A DNA stretch of 64,000 bases. Origin: Streptomyces sp. AC555_RSS877. GTDB lineage: Bacteria > Actinomycetota > Actinomycetes > Streptomycetales > Streptomycetaceae. The notes beneath the pieces are model-generated. The model made no database searches. It had not been told where the DNA came from and saw only the letters and a program-made list of their open reading frames with translations. The stretch covers positions 180,125 to 244,124 of the forward strand of contig NZ_JAGMUK010000040.1 of NCBI RefSeq assembly GCF_019049245.1, read 5' to 3'. The position numbers and the translations under genes are program-made. This document shows positions 42,981 to 51,052 of the stretch, in pieces (the stretch's first letter is position 1; each line of letters opens with the position of its first letter).

Positions 42981-43016
42981 TTCCCGCATTCCCCGTATTC
43001 CCCGCATTCCCTGCAC
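42981..43016 (+). repeat. four tandem 9-nt repeats upstream of a GT39-like gene
   Basis: TTCCCGCAT-TCCCCGTAT-TCCCCGCAT-TCCCTGCAC, four near-identical 9-nt units (42981-43016), in the leader just upstream of the ribosome-binding site and ATG at 43042. Short tandem arrays of this type may be slippage-prone and could vary expression between strains. Confidence 0.7.
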
Positions 43017-43041
43017 TCACCTGCCAGGGGGAGGGTGGACG

Positions 43042-44547
43042 ATGGCCCACGGTACGCACGCCATGCTCGTCGGTCTGCGACGCGGCGAACCGGCGCCCGG
43101 CCCCGGCACGTCCTGGCGCACGCGGGGCGAGTGGCTGCTCGCGGCCGTGGCCGCAGCCTTCACGCTCGCCCAACTGCTCCTCGTGCGCCCCGGCATCGGC
43201 CTCGGCTGGGACGAGACGGTCTACGTCAGCCAGGTCGGCACCCAGGCTCCGGCGGCCTTCTTCAGCGCCCCGCGCGCCCGGGGCGTCTCCCTGCTGGTGG
43301 CGCCGGTCGCGTCCTGGTCGACCTCCACCGAGCTGCTGCGCGTCTACCTCGCCGTCCTCTCGGGCCTCGGCCTCTACCTGGCCCTGCGGGTATGGCGCGC
43401 CCTGTTCCCGGCCCGGGTCCTGGCCCTGGGCGGCGCGCTCTTCGCCACCTTGTGGATCACGCTCTTCTACGGCCCGCAGGCCATGCCCAACCACTGGGTC
43501 GCGATCGGTGCCCTGGTGTGCGTCGGCTGCTTCCTGCGCGCCCGCGCCGACCGCGCGGACCGGGCCGCCCTGTGGGGTGTGGCGGCGGGCGCCGCGCTCA
43601 TGGCGTGGATGCGGCCCGCCGACGCCGTGTGGGTCGCGCTGCCGCTGCTCGTCCTGGTGGTGACGGCCCCGGCCCGCAGGTGGCGGCTCGCGGCCGCCCT
43701 CGTGGGCGGGCTCGTCGCGGGTGCGGCGGAGTGGGTGGTCGAGGCGTACGCCGACTACGGCGGCCTGGGCCGGCGACTGTCCGAGGCCTCCGACATCCAG
43801 GGCGGACTCGGGTGGCACCTCGCCGTCGACGACCAACTGCGCAGCCTGGTCGGACGGACCCTGTGCCGCCCGTGCACCGGACCGATGCCCAACCCGGCGG
43901 TGCTGGCCTGGTGGTTCGTCCTGCCGCTGCTCGCCGTCGTCGCCCTGGTGGTCGCGGTGCGGACCCGGCGCACCGCGCCCACGCTGCTGCCGCTCGCCTG
44001 CGCCACGACGGCCGCCGTGCCGTACCTGTTCATGATCGGGTACGCGGCCCCCCGCTTCCTGCAGCCCGCCTACGCGCTGCTCGCGATCCCGGTCGCGGCC
44101 GCTCTGCTCCATCTGGTCACCACGCCGGCCGGGCGGTGGCGGCCGATGGCGGCGGCCCTGGTCGCAATCGGGCTTGCCGGGCACCTGGCGGTGCAGTACG
44201 CCGTCCTGGACCGCACCGTGGACCGCACCACGGCCGACCGCCGCGACTGGGCCCGCACCGCCGACCACCTGCACCGCCTCGGCGTCCGCCCGCCGTGTCT
44301 GCTCACCGGCCACGAGGCCATCCCCGTCGCCTACTACACCGGCTGCTCCTCGGCGGCGACCGGCGGCCCGAACGCCAACAGCACCCGGGCGGACATCCTG
44401 CGCACCACCCGCCGCATGCCGACCGCCACCCTCACCCGGCCCGGCGCCGCGCCCCCCTCGTACGCCCGCGACTGGGGGACTCACCGGTCCGCGGTACGGG
44501 ACCTGCACATCGCACCGACGCCGGCCCGCCGGGACGGGCCCGGATGA
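43042..44547 (+). CDS. GT39-like polytopic membrane glycosyltransferase
   Basis: A 501-residue membrane protein with about ten helices. The first loop has a GT-C acidic motif, GIGLGWDETVYVSQVG, and later HWVAIGALVCVGCF and FLQPAYALLAIPVAAALLH. A C-terminal globular segment (ATGGPNANSTRADIL) lies outside the membrane. It resembles arabinosyl/mannosyl GT-C enzymes that use a polyprenyl-phosphate donor; the acceptor is unknown. ATG 43042 follows GGGGGAGGG. Its end overlaps the next gene by 4 nt (ATGA), so the two membrane proteins are translated together. Confidence 0.78.
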   Translation: MAHGTHAMLVGLRRGEPAPGPGTSWRTRGEWLLAAVAAAFTLAQLLLVRPGIGLGWDETVYVSQVGTQAPAAFFSAPRARGVSLLVAPVASWSTSTELLRVYLAVLSGLGLYLALRVWRALFPARVLALGGALFATLWITLFYGPQAMPNHWVAIGALVCVGCFLRARADRADRAALWGVAAGAALMAWMRPADAVWVALPLLVLVVTAPARRWRLAAALVGGLVAGAAEWVVEAYADYGGLGRRLSEASDIQGGLGWHLAVDDQLRSLVGRTLCRPCTGPMPNPAVLAWWFVLPLLAVVALVVAVRTRRTAPTLLPLACATTAAVPYLFMIGYAAPRFLQPAYALLAIPVAAALLHLVTTPAGRWRPMAAALVAIGLAGHLAVQYAVLDRTVDRTTADRRDWARTADHLHRLGVRPPCLLTGHEAIPVAYYTGCSSAATGGPNANSTRADILRTTRRMPTATLTRPGAAPPSYARDWGTHRSAVRDLHIAPTPARRDGPG

Positions 44548-45485
44548 CCTCCGGGCAGATCACCGTCGCGCCCACCCGCAGACGTGCCTACCGGCACACC
44601 GTCCTCGCCCTCGCCGTTCTGGTGGCCGCCGGCTGTCTGGCCCGGCGGCACTGGCCCGTGCTGGAGACGGGCGCCCTCCGGCTCGCCGTGGCCGACCAGG
44701 GCTGGCTGCTGGCCGGTGCCGCGGCGACGGGCGCGACCTGGCTGTGCTCGGCGCTCGCCCAACAGGGCGCCGTGACCCGGCCGCTGCCGCCGGGTCGGCT
44801 CGTGGCCACCCAGTTCGCCGCCTCCGCCGCCAACCACGTCCTGCCCGCCGGGCTCGGCGCGGGCGCCGTGAACCTGCGCTTCCTCATGCGCTGCGGGATG
44901 CCGGCAGGCCGCTCGGCGACCGCGGTCGCGGTGAAGGCCGCGGCCGGCGCCCTCGCGCGGGGCGCCCTGATCGTCGTACTCGCCACCGCCTGCCCGGGCG
45001 TCCTGCGGCTGCCGCCCGGCTGGGGCGGATGGGCGGCCCTCACCGGCGCGGCTCTCGGCGGTGCCGTCCTGCTGGGCGTCCGGCTGTGGCCCCGCTGCCG
45101 AGGCGCCCTCGGCGTGGTGCTGGCGGACGTGCGGGCCGTCCACGCGCGACCGCGCCGGGCGGCGGCGCTGTGGGGCGGCTCGCTGGCGTTCGCCCTGCTG
45201 CACGCCCTCGTCCTGATCGCCGTCACCCGGGCCGTCGCGCTGCCGCTGGCCCCGGCCCTAGTGGCCCTGCTCTACCTCGCCGCGAGCTGCGCCGCCGCCC
45301 TGCTGCCCACCCCGGGCGGCCTCGGCTCCCTCGACGCCGCGCTCGGCCTCGCGCTCGCCGCCGCCGGAGCGCCCCCGGCCGCGGCCGCCTCCGCCGTGCT
45401 CGGCTACCGCCTCCTGACCGTCTGGATCCCGTTGCTGCCGGGCCTGTTGGTGCTCGGGATCCTCGTCCGGCGCAGAGCGCTGTGA
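44544..45485 (+). CDS. UPF0104 / lysylphosphatidylglycerol synthase TM-domain protein
   Basis: A 313-residue polytopic membrane protein of the UPF0104/LPG_synthase_TM fold. SAANHVLPAGLGAGAVNLRF in the middle, PTPGGLGSLDAALGLALAAA and GYRLLTVWIPLLPGLL near the end are typical. Relatives are flippase or synthase domains; in actinomycetes they often accompany glycosyltransferase genes. The start overlaps the GT39-like gene (ATGA at 44544), which suggests both work on the same lipid-linked glycan. No lysyl-transferase catalytic domain is attached, so a membrane-transport role is more likely than MprF function. Confidence 0.82.
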   Translation: MTSGQITVAPTRRRAYRHTVLALAVLVAAGCLARRHWPVLETGALRLAVADQGWLLAGAAATGATWLCSALAQQGAVTRPLPPGRLVATQFAASAANHVLPAGLGAGAVNLRFLMRCGMPAGRSATAVAVKAAAGALARGALIVVLATACPGVLRLPPGWGGWAALTGAALGGAVLLGVRLWPRCRGALGVVLADVRAVHARPRRAAALWGGSLAFALLHALVLIAVTRAVALPLAPALVALLYLAASCAAALLPTPGGLGSLDAALGLALAAAGAPPAAAASAVLGYRLLTVWIPLLPGLLVLGILVRRRAL

Positions 45486-45561
45486 CCGCGCCCCGGCGTT
45501 TCCCGGCCGCCCGCTTCTGGTAGGAGTCCGGTTGTCGGTCGACGGACGAGGGGGGAATGCC

Positions 45562-46416
45562 ATGACAGGGAACGATCACGGCGGGCGCTTGGGGGAGGAG
45601 TTCTTCACCCCGGGATCGTCGTCCTTCACCGAGTTCCTGGCCGCGCACCGCCCGGAACTGCTCAGCACCCGCCGGGTCCTGCCGGACGGCGTGGTCGCCG
45701 CCCCCGACCAGGTACCGCACGGCACCACCGTGCTCGCCCTCACCTTCCGCGACGGGGTGCTGATCGCCGGCGACCGCAGAGCCACCATGGGCAACCTCAT
45801 CGCCCAGCGCGACCTGGAGAAGGTTCACCCCGCTGACGACTACTCGGCGGTCGCCTTCGCCGGCACCGTCGGACTCGCGGTGGACATGGTGAAGCTGTAC
45901 CAGGTCGAGCTGACGCACTTCGAGAAGATCGAGGGCACGGCGATGACCCTCAACGCGAAGGCGCGCCGCCTGTCCGGCATGATCCGGCAGAACCTCGGCC
46001 AGGCCATGCAGGGTCTCGCCGTCGTACCACTCCTGACCGGCTACGACCCCTTGGCTCCCGAGGGTGAGCGGGGCCGCATCTTCAGCTTCGACGTCGTCGG
46101 CGGGCTGTACGAGAAGACCGACTTCCACGCCGAGGGGTCCGGATCACCGTACGCCCGGGGCGCGTTGAAGAAGCTGTTCCACAAGGGCATGGACCGGCGC
46201 GAGGCCTCCCTGGCCGCGCTCCACGCGCTGTACGACGCGGCCGACGACGACTCCGCGACCGGCGGCCCTGACATTCATCGCCGGATCTTCCCCATCGTCT
46301 CGGTCATCACCGAGGACGGCTTCGAGCGGTTGTCCGAACCGGAGACGGAGCAGCTGAGCCGCGAGATGGTCGAGCAGCGCCGCGGCAGGCCGGACGGACC
46401 GAACGCGACGGCGTGA
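45562..46416 (+). CDS. prcB: orphan 20S proteasome beta subunit (PrcB-like)
   Basis: A 284-residue Ntn-hydrolase closely matching actinobacterial proteasome beta subunits. A 53-residue propeptide ends VVAAPDQVPH, then the mature chain starts GTTVLALTFRDGVLIAGDRR, where T1 follows the Gly. Active-site partners are the Asp in AGDRRATMGNL and the Lys in RDLEKVHPADDY. ALYDAADDDSATGGPDIHRR and PIVSVITEDGFERL close the fold. In canonical loci prcB is followed by prcA and preceded by pup; neither is within 5 kb on either side. It may therefore be a second beta subunit. ATG 45562 follows a GAGGGGGG ribosome-binding site. Confidence 0.9.
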   Translation: MTGNDHGGRLGEEFFTPGSSSFTEFLAAHRPELLSTRRVLPDGVVAAPDQVPHGTTVLALTFRDGVLIAGDRRATMGNLIAQRDLEKVHPADDYSAVAFAGTVGLAVDMVKLYQVELTHFEKIEGTAMTLNAKARRLSGMIRQNLGQAMQGLAVVPLLTGYDPLAPEGERGRIFSFDVVGGLYEKTDFHAEGSGSPYARGALKKLFHKGMDRREASLAALHALYDAADDDSATGGPDIHRRIFPIVSVITEDGFERLSEPETEQLSREMVEQRRGRPDGPNATA

Positions 46417-46476
46417 CCGGTGACTTCCTGACCGGGCACTTTTCCCACCCGTGGTGAAGACCTGTCACGGGCTTTA

Positions 46477-46493
46477 CTGCACATGACTTGCAG
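46477..46493 (+). promoter_or_regulatory. candidate Nur box upstream of the nickel transporter gene
   Basis: CTGCAC-ATGAC-TTGCAG (46477-46493) has the TGC...GCA spacing of the Streptomyces Nur (nickel-responsive Fur homologue) motif, recalled as tTGCaa-N5-ttGCAA, with 5-nt perfect arms CTGCA/TGCAG. It lies 66-82 nt upstream of the NiCoT gene start, suited to nickel-dependent repression. Motif recall and role are knowledge; the sequence match is direct. Confidence 0.65.
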
Positions 46494-46558
46494 CTGCCGG
46501 AGGATGGCACAAGGCTGCTCGACGCGGCCGTACGCACAACAGGAAGATCCTCCCCCCG

Positions 46559-47722
46559 ATGACGGCCGGCCCTGATTCCGCTCCGCCCCTCCTCCCCGCC
46601 ACCGCCCCCGAGAGGGGCTCGGCCCGGCACCGCGTCCTCGGCTCCATGACGCGGCAGGAGTGGATCAGGGTGGGGGGGATGGCCGCCGTGGTCGTGGCCC
46701 TGCACGTGATCGGCTGGTTCACGCTGCTCGTGCTCGTCGCGCCGCACCACTACGGCATCGGCGAGAAGTCCTTCGGCATCGGGATCGGCGTCACCGCGTA
46801 CACGCTCGGCATGCGGCACGCCTTCGACGCCGACCACATCGCGGCGATCGACAACACCACCCGCAAGCTGATGGGCGAGGGGCAGCGACCGCTGTCGGTC
46901 GGCTTCTGGTTCTCGCTCGGCCACTCCAGCGTCGTCTTCGTCCTGGCACTGCTGCTCTCGTTCGGTGTGAAGGCCCTCGCCGGGCCCGTCCGCGACGACG
47001 ACTCACGGCTTCACGACGTCACCAACCTGATCGGCACGACCGTCTCCGGGGCCTTCCTCTACGTCATCGCGGCCATCAACCTGGTCGTCCTGGCCGGAAT
47101 CTGGAAGGTGTTCCGGCAGATGCGCTCGGGGCACTACGACGAGGCCGCCCTGGAGGAGCAGCTGAACAACCGCGGCTTCATGAACCGCCTCCTCGGCCGC
47201 GTCATGAAGTCGATCACCAGCCCCTGGCATATGTACCCCCTCGGCCTGCTCTTCGGCCTCGGCTTCGACACCGCCACCGAGATCGCGCTGCTCGTCCTGG
47301 CCGGCTCGGGCGCCGCCTCCGGCCTGCCCTGGTACGCCATCCTGTGCCTGCCCGTCCTGTTCGCCGCCGGCATGTCCCTCCTCGACACGATCGACGGCAC
47401 GTTCATGAACTTCGCCTACGGCTGGGCCTTCTCCAAGCCGGTCCGCAAGGTTTACTACAACCTCACCATCACCGGCCTGTCCGTCGCCGTCGCCCTGCTC
47501 ATCGGCACCGCCGAACTCCTCGGCCTGCTCGCGCAGAAGCTCGGCCTGCACGGCACCTTCTGGAACTGGGTGACCGGCCTCGATCTGAACGTCCTCGGCT
47601 TCGTCATCGTCGGCCTGTTCTTCGCCACGTGGGTCGTCGCCCTGGTGGTGTGGAAGACCGCCCGCATCGAGGAGAAGTGGACAGCGGGCCTGGCGGCAGC
47701 CGCGGAGCGCGGAGCCGAGTGA
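46559..47722 (+). CDS. NiCoT-family (HoxN/NixA) nickel/cobalt transporter
   Basis: A 387-residue inner-membrane permease. The signature of nickel/cobalt transporters, LGMRHAFDADHIAAIDNTTR, lies in helix II near residues 93-112. Further family blocks are SVGFWFSLGHSSVVFVLALL, GLGFDTATEIALLVL and PVLFAAGMSLLDTIDGTFMN. It imports Ni(II) or Co(II), needed for urease, Ni-SOD or cobalamin. A Nur-like box lies upstream, favouring nickel. No urease or Ni-SOD gene is adjacent. Start ATG 46559; GGAAG is 11 nt away, slightly far but the only plausible site. Confidence 0.92.
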   Translation: MTAGPDSAPPLLPATAPERGSARHRVLGSMTRQEWIRVGGMAAVVVALHVIGWFTLLVLVAPHHYGIGEKSFGIGIGVTAYTLGMRHAFDADHIAAIDNTTRKLMGEGQRPLSVGFWFSLGHSSVVFVLALLLSFGVKALAGPVRDDDSRLHDVTNLIGTTVSGAFLYVIAAINLVVLAGIWKVFRQMRSGHYDEAALEEQLNNRGFMNRLLGRVMKSITSPWHMYPLGLLFGLGFDTATEIALLVLAGSGAASGLPWYAILCLPVLFAAGMSLLDTIDGTFMNFAYGWAFSKPVRKVYYNLTITGLSVAVALLIGTAELLGLLAQKLGLHGTFWNWVTGLDLNVLGFVIVGLFFATWVVALVVWKTARIEEKWTAGLAAAAERGAE

Positions 47723-47886
47723 GCAAGGAGGGCCTTCCCGCTTGCCGAGAACCGGCCGGGATCACTCCAGTGGCGTAGCGACAGAACGATTCGCCAGGTG
47801 AACGGCCACGGCACATGATCATTCGCCGGGGCGCACCGGCCATCCTGGGTCGGCAGTTTCACCCTCCACTGACCAAGGAGATTCCC

Positions 47887-48177
47887 TTGCGTGTTCGTCG
47901 TATCGTGACCGGCGCCCTCGGTTCCGCCGCCCTCGTACTCACCTCCATGGGCGCGGTGACCACCGCCGCGAGCCCCGCGGCGGCCGACCCGTGCGGGTTC
48001 TACGAGACCGGCTCGGACGCCTTCTACAACCACTGCACCTCCGACGGTTCACGGGTCGTCATCAAGGTGGAGGTCCCCCTGGCCCCCGACTACGAGCGGT
48101 GTGTCGGCCCGGGCAAGTCCTGGCTGGGCTCCGCGAGCAAGATCAGCGGCGCCTACTACGTCGGCCGCACCTGCTGA
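47887..48177 (+). CDS. small secreted Cys-rich protein, possibly DUF6355
   Basis: A 96-residue secreted protein starting with TTG (47887; AAGGAG lies 6 nt upstream). The signal peptide (RRIVTGALGSAALVLTSMGA) ends near AAA at about 33. The mature part (about 62 residues) has four cysteines (DPC, NHC, ERC, RTC at the very end), probably forming two disulfides, and blocks CGFYETGSDAFYNHC and CVGPGKSWLGSASKI. The pattern matches my recollection of the DUF6355 family of small Streptomyces proteins; function unknown. A terminator hairpin follows at 48196-48236. Confidence 0.72.
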   Translation: MRVRRIVTGALGSAALVLTSMGAVTTAASPAAADPCGFYETGSDAFYNHCTSDGSRVVIKVEVPLAPDYERCVGPGKSWLGSASKISGAYYVGRTC

Positions 48178-48195
48178 CGAGCAGGCTCCCTCGGC

Positions 48196-48236
48196 AGTGC
48201 TCCGTACCGCCCTCGGCCCGTGTGGTACGGAGCACT
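48196..48236. terminator. bidirectional terminator hairpin
   Basis: AGTGCTCCGTACC (48196-48208) and GGTACGGAGCACT (48224-48236) form a perfect 13-bp stem around 15 nt, then the + strand continues CCGTGTTTTC. It lies between the convergent small secreted protein gene and the 319-residue hypothetical gene and likely terminates both. Confidence 0.88.
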
Positions 48237-48254
48237 CCGTGTTTTCCCGCCCGC

Positions 48255-49214
48255 TCAGGCACGCAGCCTGAACTCCTTGCGCCCCTTGGTGAGCTGCTTC
48301 TCCGGGTCGCCGGTGTACGACCACGGGGTGCGCGTGGCACGCGGCCCCAGCATCCGCAGCAGCGACCCGGCGACGTCCTGGACTCCCGCGCAACAGGCCG
48401 CGTGCGTCAGGTAGTTGACGTCACGCAGCTCGCCCGGCGCCACCGTGTCCTCCGTCCGGCCCATGATCCAGCGCTGCCAGGTGCGTCGTACGTCGCTGAT
48501 CGCGCCGTCGTTGTTCCAGTGCTGACCGAGGCCCACGGAGGCCCGGCTGTCCTGCGCGGCGTCCTGCGAGTGCCGGTACTCCTCGACCCGGGCGTACTGC
48601 ACCAGCACCGGCAGTGCGCAGCCTGGCGGTGCCACGCCGGCCGCGTCCCGGGCGAAGTCGTACATCAGGCCGTGCGATCCGTGCCAGCGGGACGAGTAGT
48701 AGTGCAGCACCTGGAGGTGGCCCTCCACGCTGTACTGGTCCCGCCCCTGCAGCTCGTCCCACCAGCGGGCCAGTTCCTGCCGGCGCACCCCCGTCTGGTA
48801 CAGCCGCGCCACGGAGATCAGTGAGATCCACGGCGTGGGGTCGTCCGGGTACGCCTCGGCGGCGTGCAGGCACGCCATGACCGCGCTGTCGACGCGGTGC
48901 CGGCCGATCGGCACGCCCCGGCCCGCGGCGATGGCCAGGTTGAACGCCCGGGCCGTCTCGGTCGCCGCGTAGAGCACCAGGGGGTCGGCGCCGCGCGGCT
49001 CGGCCGCGAGCCACGTCTCCGCCGTCGAACTGCTCGCACAGGCCTGGGCGAGCAGCCGGACCCGATGGCCCCGGGCGAGCCAGTCGGGGCCGGTGGCGTG
49101 CAGGAGTTCGCGCAGTCCCTGCCAGCGGCCGATGACGATGTCGTGCCGGGCCGAGCTGAGGGCGGTGTCCCCGCAGTCGGGGTCGAAGTCGGGAGCGAAG
49201 CGGTCTCGCGCCAT
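48255..49214 (-). CDS. hypothetical helical-repeat protein (319 aa) cotranscribed with an APC permease
   Basis: A 319-residue soluble protein without a signal peptide (MARDRFAPDFDPDCGDTALS). It is predicted to be mostly helical in a TPR-like rhythm (TARAFNLAIAAGRGVPIGRH, AVMACLHAAEAYPDDPTPWI, LARWWDELQGRDQYSVEG, QVLHYYSSRWHGSHGLMYD). A late segment has paired Cys (THAACCAGVQDVAG). I do not recognise a family. It begins 11 nt after the permease stop, so it is very likely cotranscribed with the amino-acid permease and may regulate or work with it. ATG 49214 follows GGGAGA. Confidence 0.65.
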   Translation of the reverse strand: MARDRFAPDFDPDCGDTALSSARHDIVIGRWQGLRELLHATGPDWLARGHRVRLLAQACASSSTAETWLAAEPRGADPLVLYAATETARAFNLAIAAGRGVPIGRHRVDSAVMACLHAAEAYPDDPTPWISLISVARLYQTGVRRQELARWWDELQGRDQYSVEGHLQVLHYYSSRWHGSHGLMYDFARDAAGVAPPGCALPVLVQYARVEEYRHSQDAAQDSRASVGLGQHWNNDGAISDVRRTWQRWIMGRTEDTVAPGELRDVNYLTHAACCAGVQDVAGSLLRMLGPRATRTPWSYTGDPEKQLTKGRKEFRLRA

Positions 49215-49225
49215 CGGAGTCTCCC

Positions 49226-50698
49226 TCAGAAGTCGGTGGGCAGACCCTCGTGGACAGGGGCGTGCGCGTCCGCATGGTCGTCGGGGACGTAGTCCGTCTC
49301 GACGGTCCGGGTGGCGTCGAGCTTCGCCGGCCGGTAGTAGTCGCTGCCCTGCCGCCAGTACCAGAGCATCGGAATCAGGCCGACGGCCAGGCCGCCGATG
49401 CCGATCGTGACCGAGGCGGTGCTCAGCTCGCTCAGTGACTCGACGAACACCCAAAACATGAACAGGGCGCCGAACAGCGGCCACAGCCCGCCGAACACGA
49501 AGTTGGCCACCGACTTCAGCAGCATCCTGCGGTAGGCGACGACCACCGCGAGCCCGGCCAGCCCGTAGTAGACGGCGATCTGCAGGCCGATCGCCGAGAT
49601 CGCGTCGGAGAGGATGTCACCGACCGAGCCCAGGGCGTTGGAGGCGATCAGCATCACCAGTGCCACCGTGCCGACGACCACGATCGCGACCCACGGGGTG
49701 TTCCAGCGGGGGTGGACCCGGCCGAGCGCGGACGGCATCGTACGGTCGCGGCCCATCGCGAACAGCGAGCGAGTGACCTGGATGAGCGTGGTCTCCAGCG
49801 TGGCGATGGTGGACAGCATCACCGCGACGATCAGCAGCTTGCCGCCCCAGCCCGGCCAGACCTCCTCGCCGAGCACGGCCAGCACGTTGGCGTTGTTCTC
49901 CTCGATCTGCCGGGAGGAGAGGATCACGTTCACCGCGATGGTGAACGCCTCGAACAGCAGGAAGACGATGCCGATGCCGATGAGGCCCGCGAGCCCCGTC
50001 GTACGGCGGCTGTTGCGGGTCTCCTCGCTCAGGTTGCTGGTGACGTCCCAGCCCCAGTAGTAGAACGCGGCGATAAGTGCGCCGGACGCGAAGCCCGACA
50101 CGCCGTCGAAGTGGCTGAAGCCGAGCCACGACCAGTCGAAGGCGCGAGCGCTGCCGGTGTGGAGGACGGCGAGGACCGCGAACAGCGCCAGAATGGCCAG
50201 CTCCACCCCGGACATGACGAGCTGTGCGCGGACGGTGAGCCGGGCCCCGCCGAGGACGACCAGCAGCATGGCCACGAACCAGGCCGCGCCGACCACCGTG
50301 GACAGCGCGGTGTTCTCCGCGAGCTGCTCGTCGAAGAGAGCGAGCGTCATCGACCCGGCGGGCAGCGAGCCCGCCACCATGAAGATGGTCGCCGAGATCA
50401 CCAGCGCCCAGCCGCTGATGAACCCGAGAAAGGGATGGAGCGTACGCCCCACCCATGAGTAACTGGCGCCCGCGTTCACGTCGATCCGGCCGAGATAGCT
50501 GAACGCCAGTGCGATGCCGAGCATGGGTATGGCGCAGTACAACAGGGCCGCAGGGCTCGCCAGGCCCACCGTGCCGACAAGGACCGCGGTGGTGGCGGCC
50601 AGCGAGTAGGCCGGGGCACTGCCGGCGACGGCCATCACGACCGTGTCGAACGTGCCGAGGGCATTGGCCTGCAGCCCTCTGCCCCTGAAGTTGCTCAT
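49226..50698 (-). CDS. APC-superfamily amino acid permease
   Basis: A 490-residue membrane transporter with about 12 helices. The N-terminus NALGTFDTVVMAVAGSAPAY holds the unwound helix I of APC transporters (GSAPAY loop). DVNAGASYSWVGRTLHPFLG is the conserved helix III/loop of prokaryotic amino-acid permeases, and YYWGWDVTSNLSEETRNSRR is another APC hallmark. It imports or exchanges amino acids or amines across the membrane; substrate unknown. A promoter-like pair is present at 50889-50916 on the minus strand, and the hypothetical gene follows within 11 nt. The ribosome-binding site is weak (GGAAAG at -13). Confidence 0.87.
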   Translation of the reverse strand: MSNFRGRGLQANALGTFDTVVMAVAGSAPAYSLAATTAVLVGTVGLASPAALLYCAIPMLGIALAFSYLGRIDVNAGASYSWVGRTLHPFLGFISGWALVISATIFMVAGSLPAGSMTLALFDEQLAENTALSTVVGAAWFVAMLLVVLGGARLTVRAQLVMSGVELAILALFAVLAVLHTGSARAFDWSWLGFSHFDGVSGFASGALIAAFYYWGWDVTSNLSEETRNSRRTTGLAGLIGIGIVFLLFEAFTIAVNVILSSRQIEENNANVLAVLGEEVWPGWGGKLLIVAVMLSTIATLETTLIQVTRSLFAMGRDRTMPSALGRVHPRWNTPWVAIVVVGTVALVMLIASNALGSVGDILSDAISAIGLQIAVYYGLAGLAVVVAYRRMLLKSVANFVFGGLWPLFGALFMFWVFVESLSELSTASVTIGIGGLAVGLIPMLWYWRQGSDYYRPAKLDATRTVETDYVPDDHADAHAPVHEGLPTDF

Positions 50699-51052
50699 GG
50701 ATGCGCTGCTTTCCGTCGTGCACGACGCGGGGAGGACAAGGCCCCGACGGCGTAAGGGGAGTGGGGGGTGGAGCCGTCCCGGACGCGTGAGGGATGGCCT
50801 CGGGTCAGGGGCGGTGAAGGTGAAGGAGGGGGTGGCGGATACCGCGCGGTCGCTGCGTGGACAGTCGGTCACACCGTGTGTGCGTGTGATGATAGCGGCA
50901 CTCATTGAGCTTTCAAGATTGACCGGGAAGTAACCTCCCCAGGTCGTCGAACGCCTCACTCCCGTACTTCTTTTGAGGTTGGAGATCCCGTAGCGGGAAA
51001 CGCGGATCAGGACACCCGAGACAGACGAGCGCGACGCGCGAGGGAGGCGACG
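50699..51052. other. 354-nt divergent non-coding region with a minus-strand promoter
   Basis: Upstream region shared by the APC permease (minus) and DUF5709 gene (plus). It contains the promoter annotated at 50889-50916 and a short inverted repeat (TCCCG-ta-GCGGGA, about 50986-50998) near the DUF5709 gene. The rest shows no coding evidence; the permease leader of about 180 nt is long enough for regulatory structure. Confidence 0.6.
50889..50916 (-). promoter_or_regulatory. sigma-70-like promoter for the APC permease operon
   Basis: On the minus strand, TTGAAA (50911-50916) and TATCAT (50889-50894) are separated by 16 nt, a good match to an HrdB-type promoter. Transcription would start near 50882, giving a leader of about 184 nt before the permease ATG (50698). 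It is the most AT-rich spot in this region. Confidence 0.55.

Noticed and set aside
40848..45485. 1545-codon open frame on the plus strand across GH65 and membrane-protein genes
   Set aside because: It runs through three different real genes and the terminator in another frame; only the last part (from 44544) is a real gene.
46417..46558. Cobalamin or other riboswitch upstream of the nickel/cobalt transporter
   Set aside because: The 142-nt leader lacks recognizable B12-box or kissing-loop elements; the Nur-like palindrome explains the regulation better.
50986..50998. Short inverted repeat near the DUF5709 gene as a sigma-B-type promoter or operator
   Set aside because: Arms of about five bases only, and no matching -35/-10 pair for a stress sigma factor.
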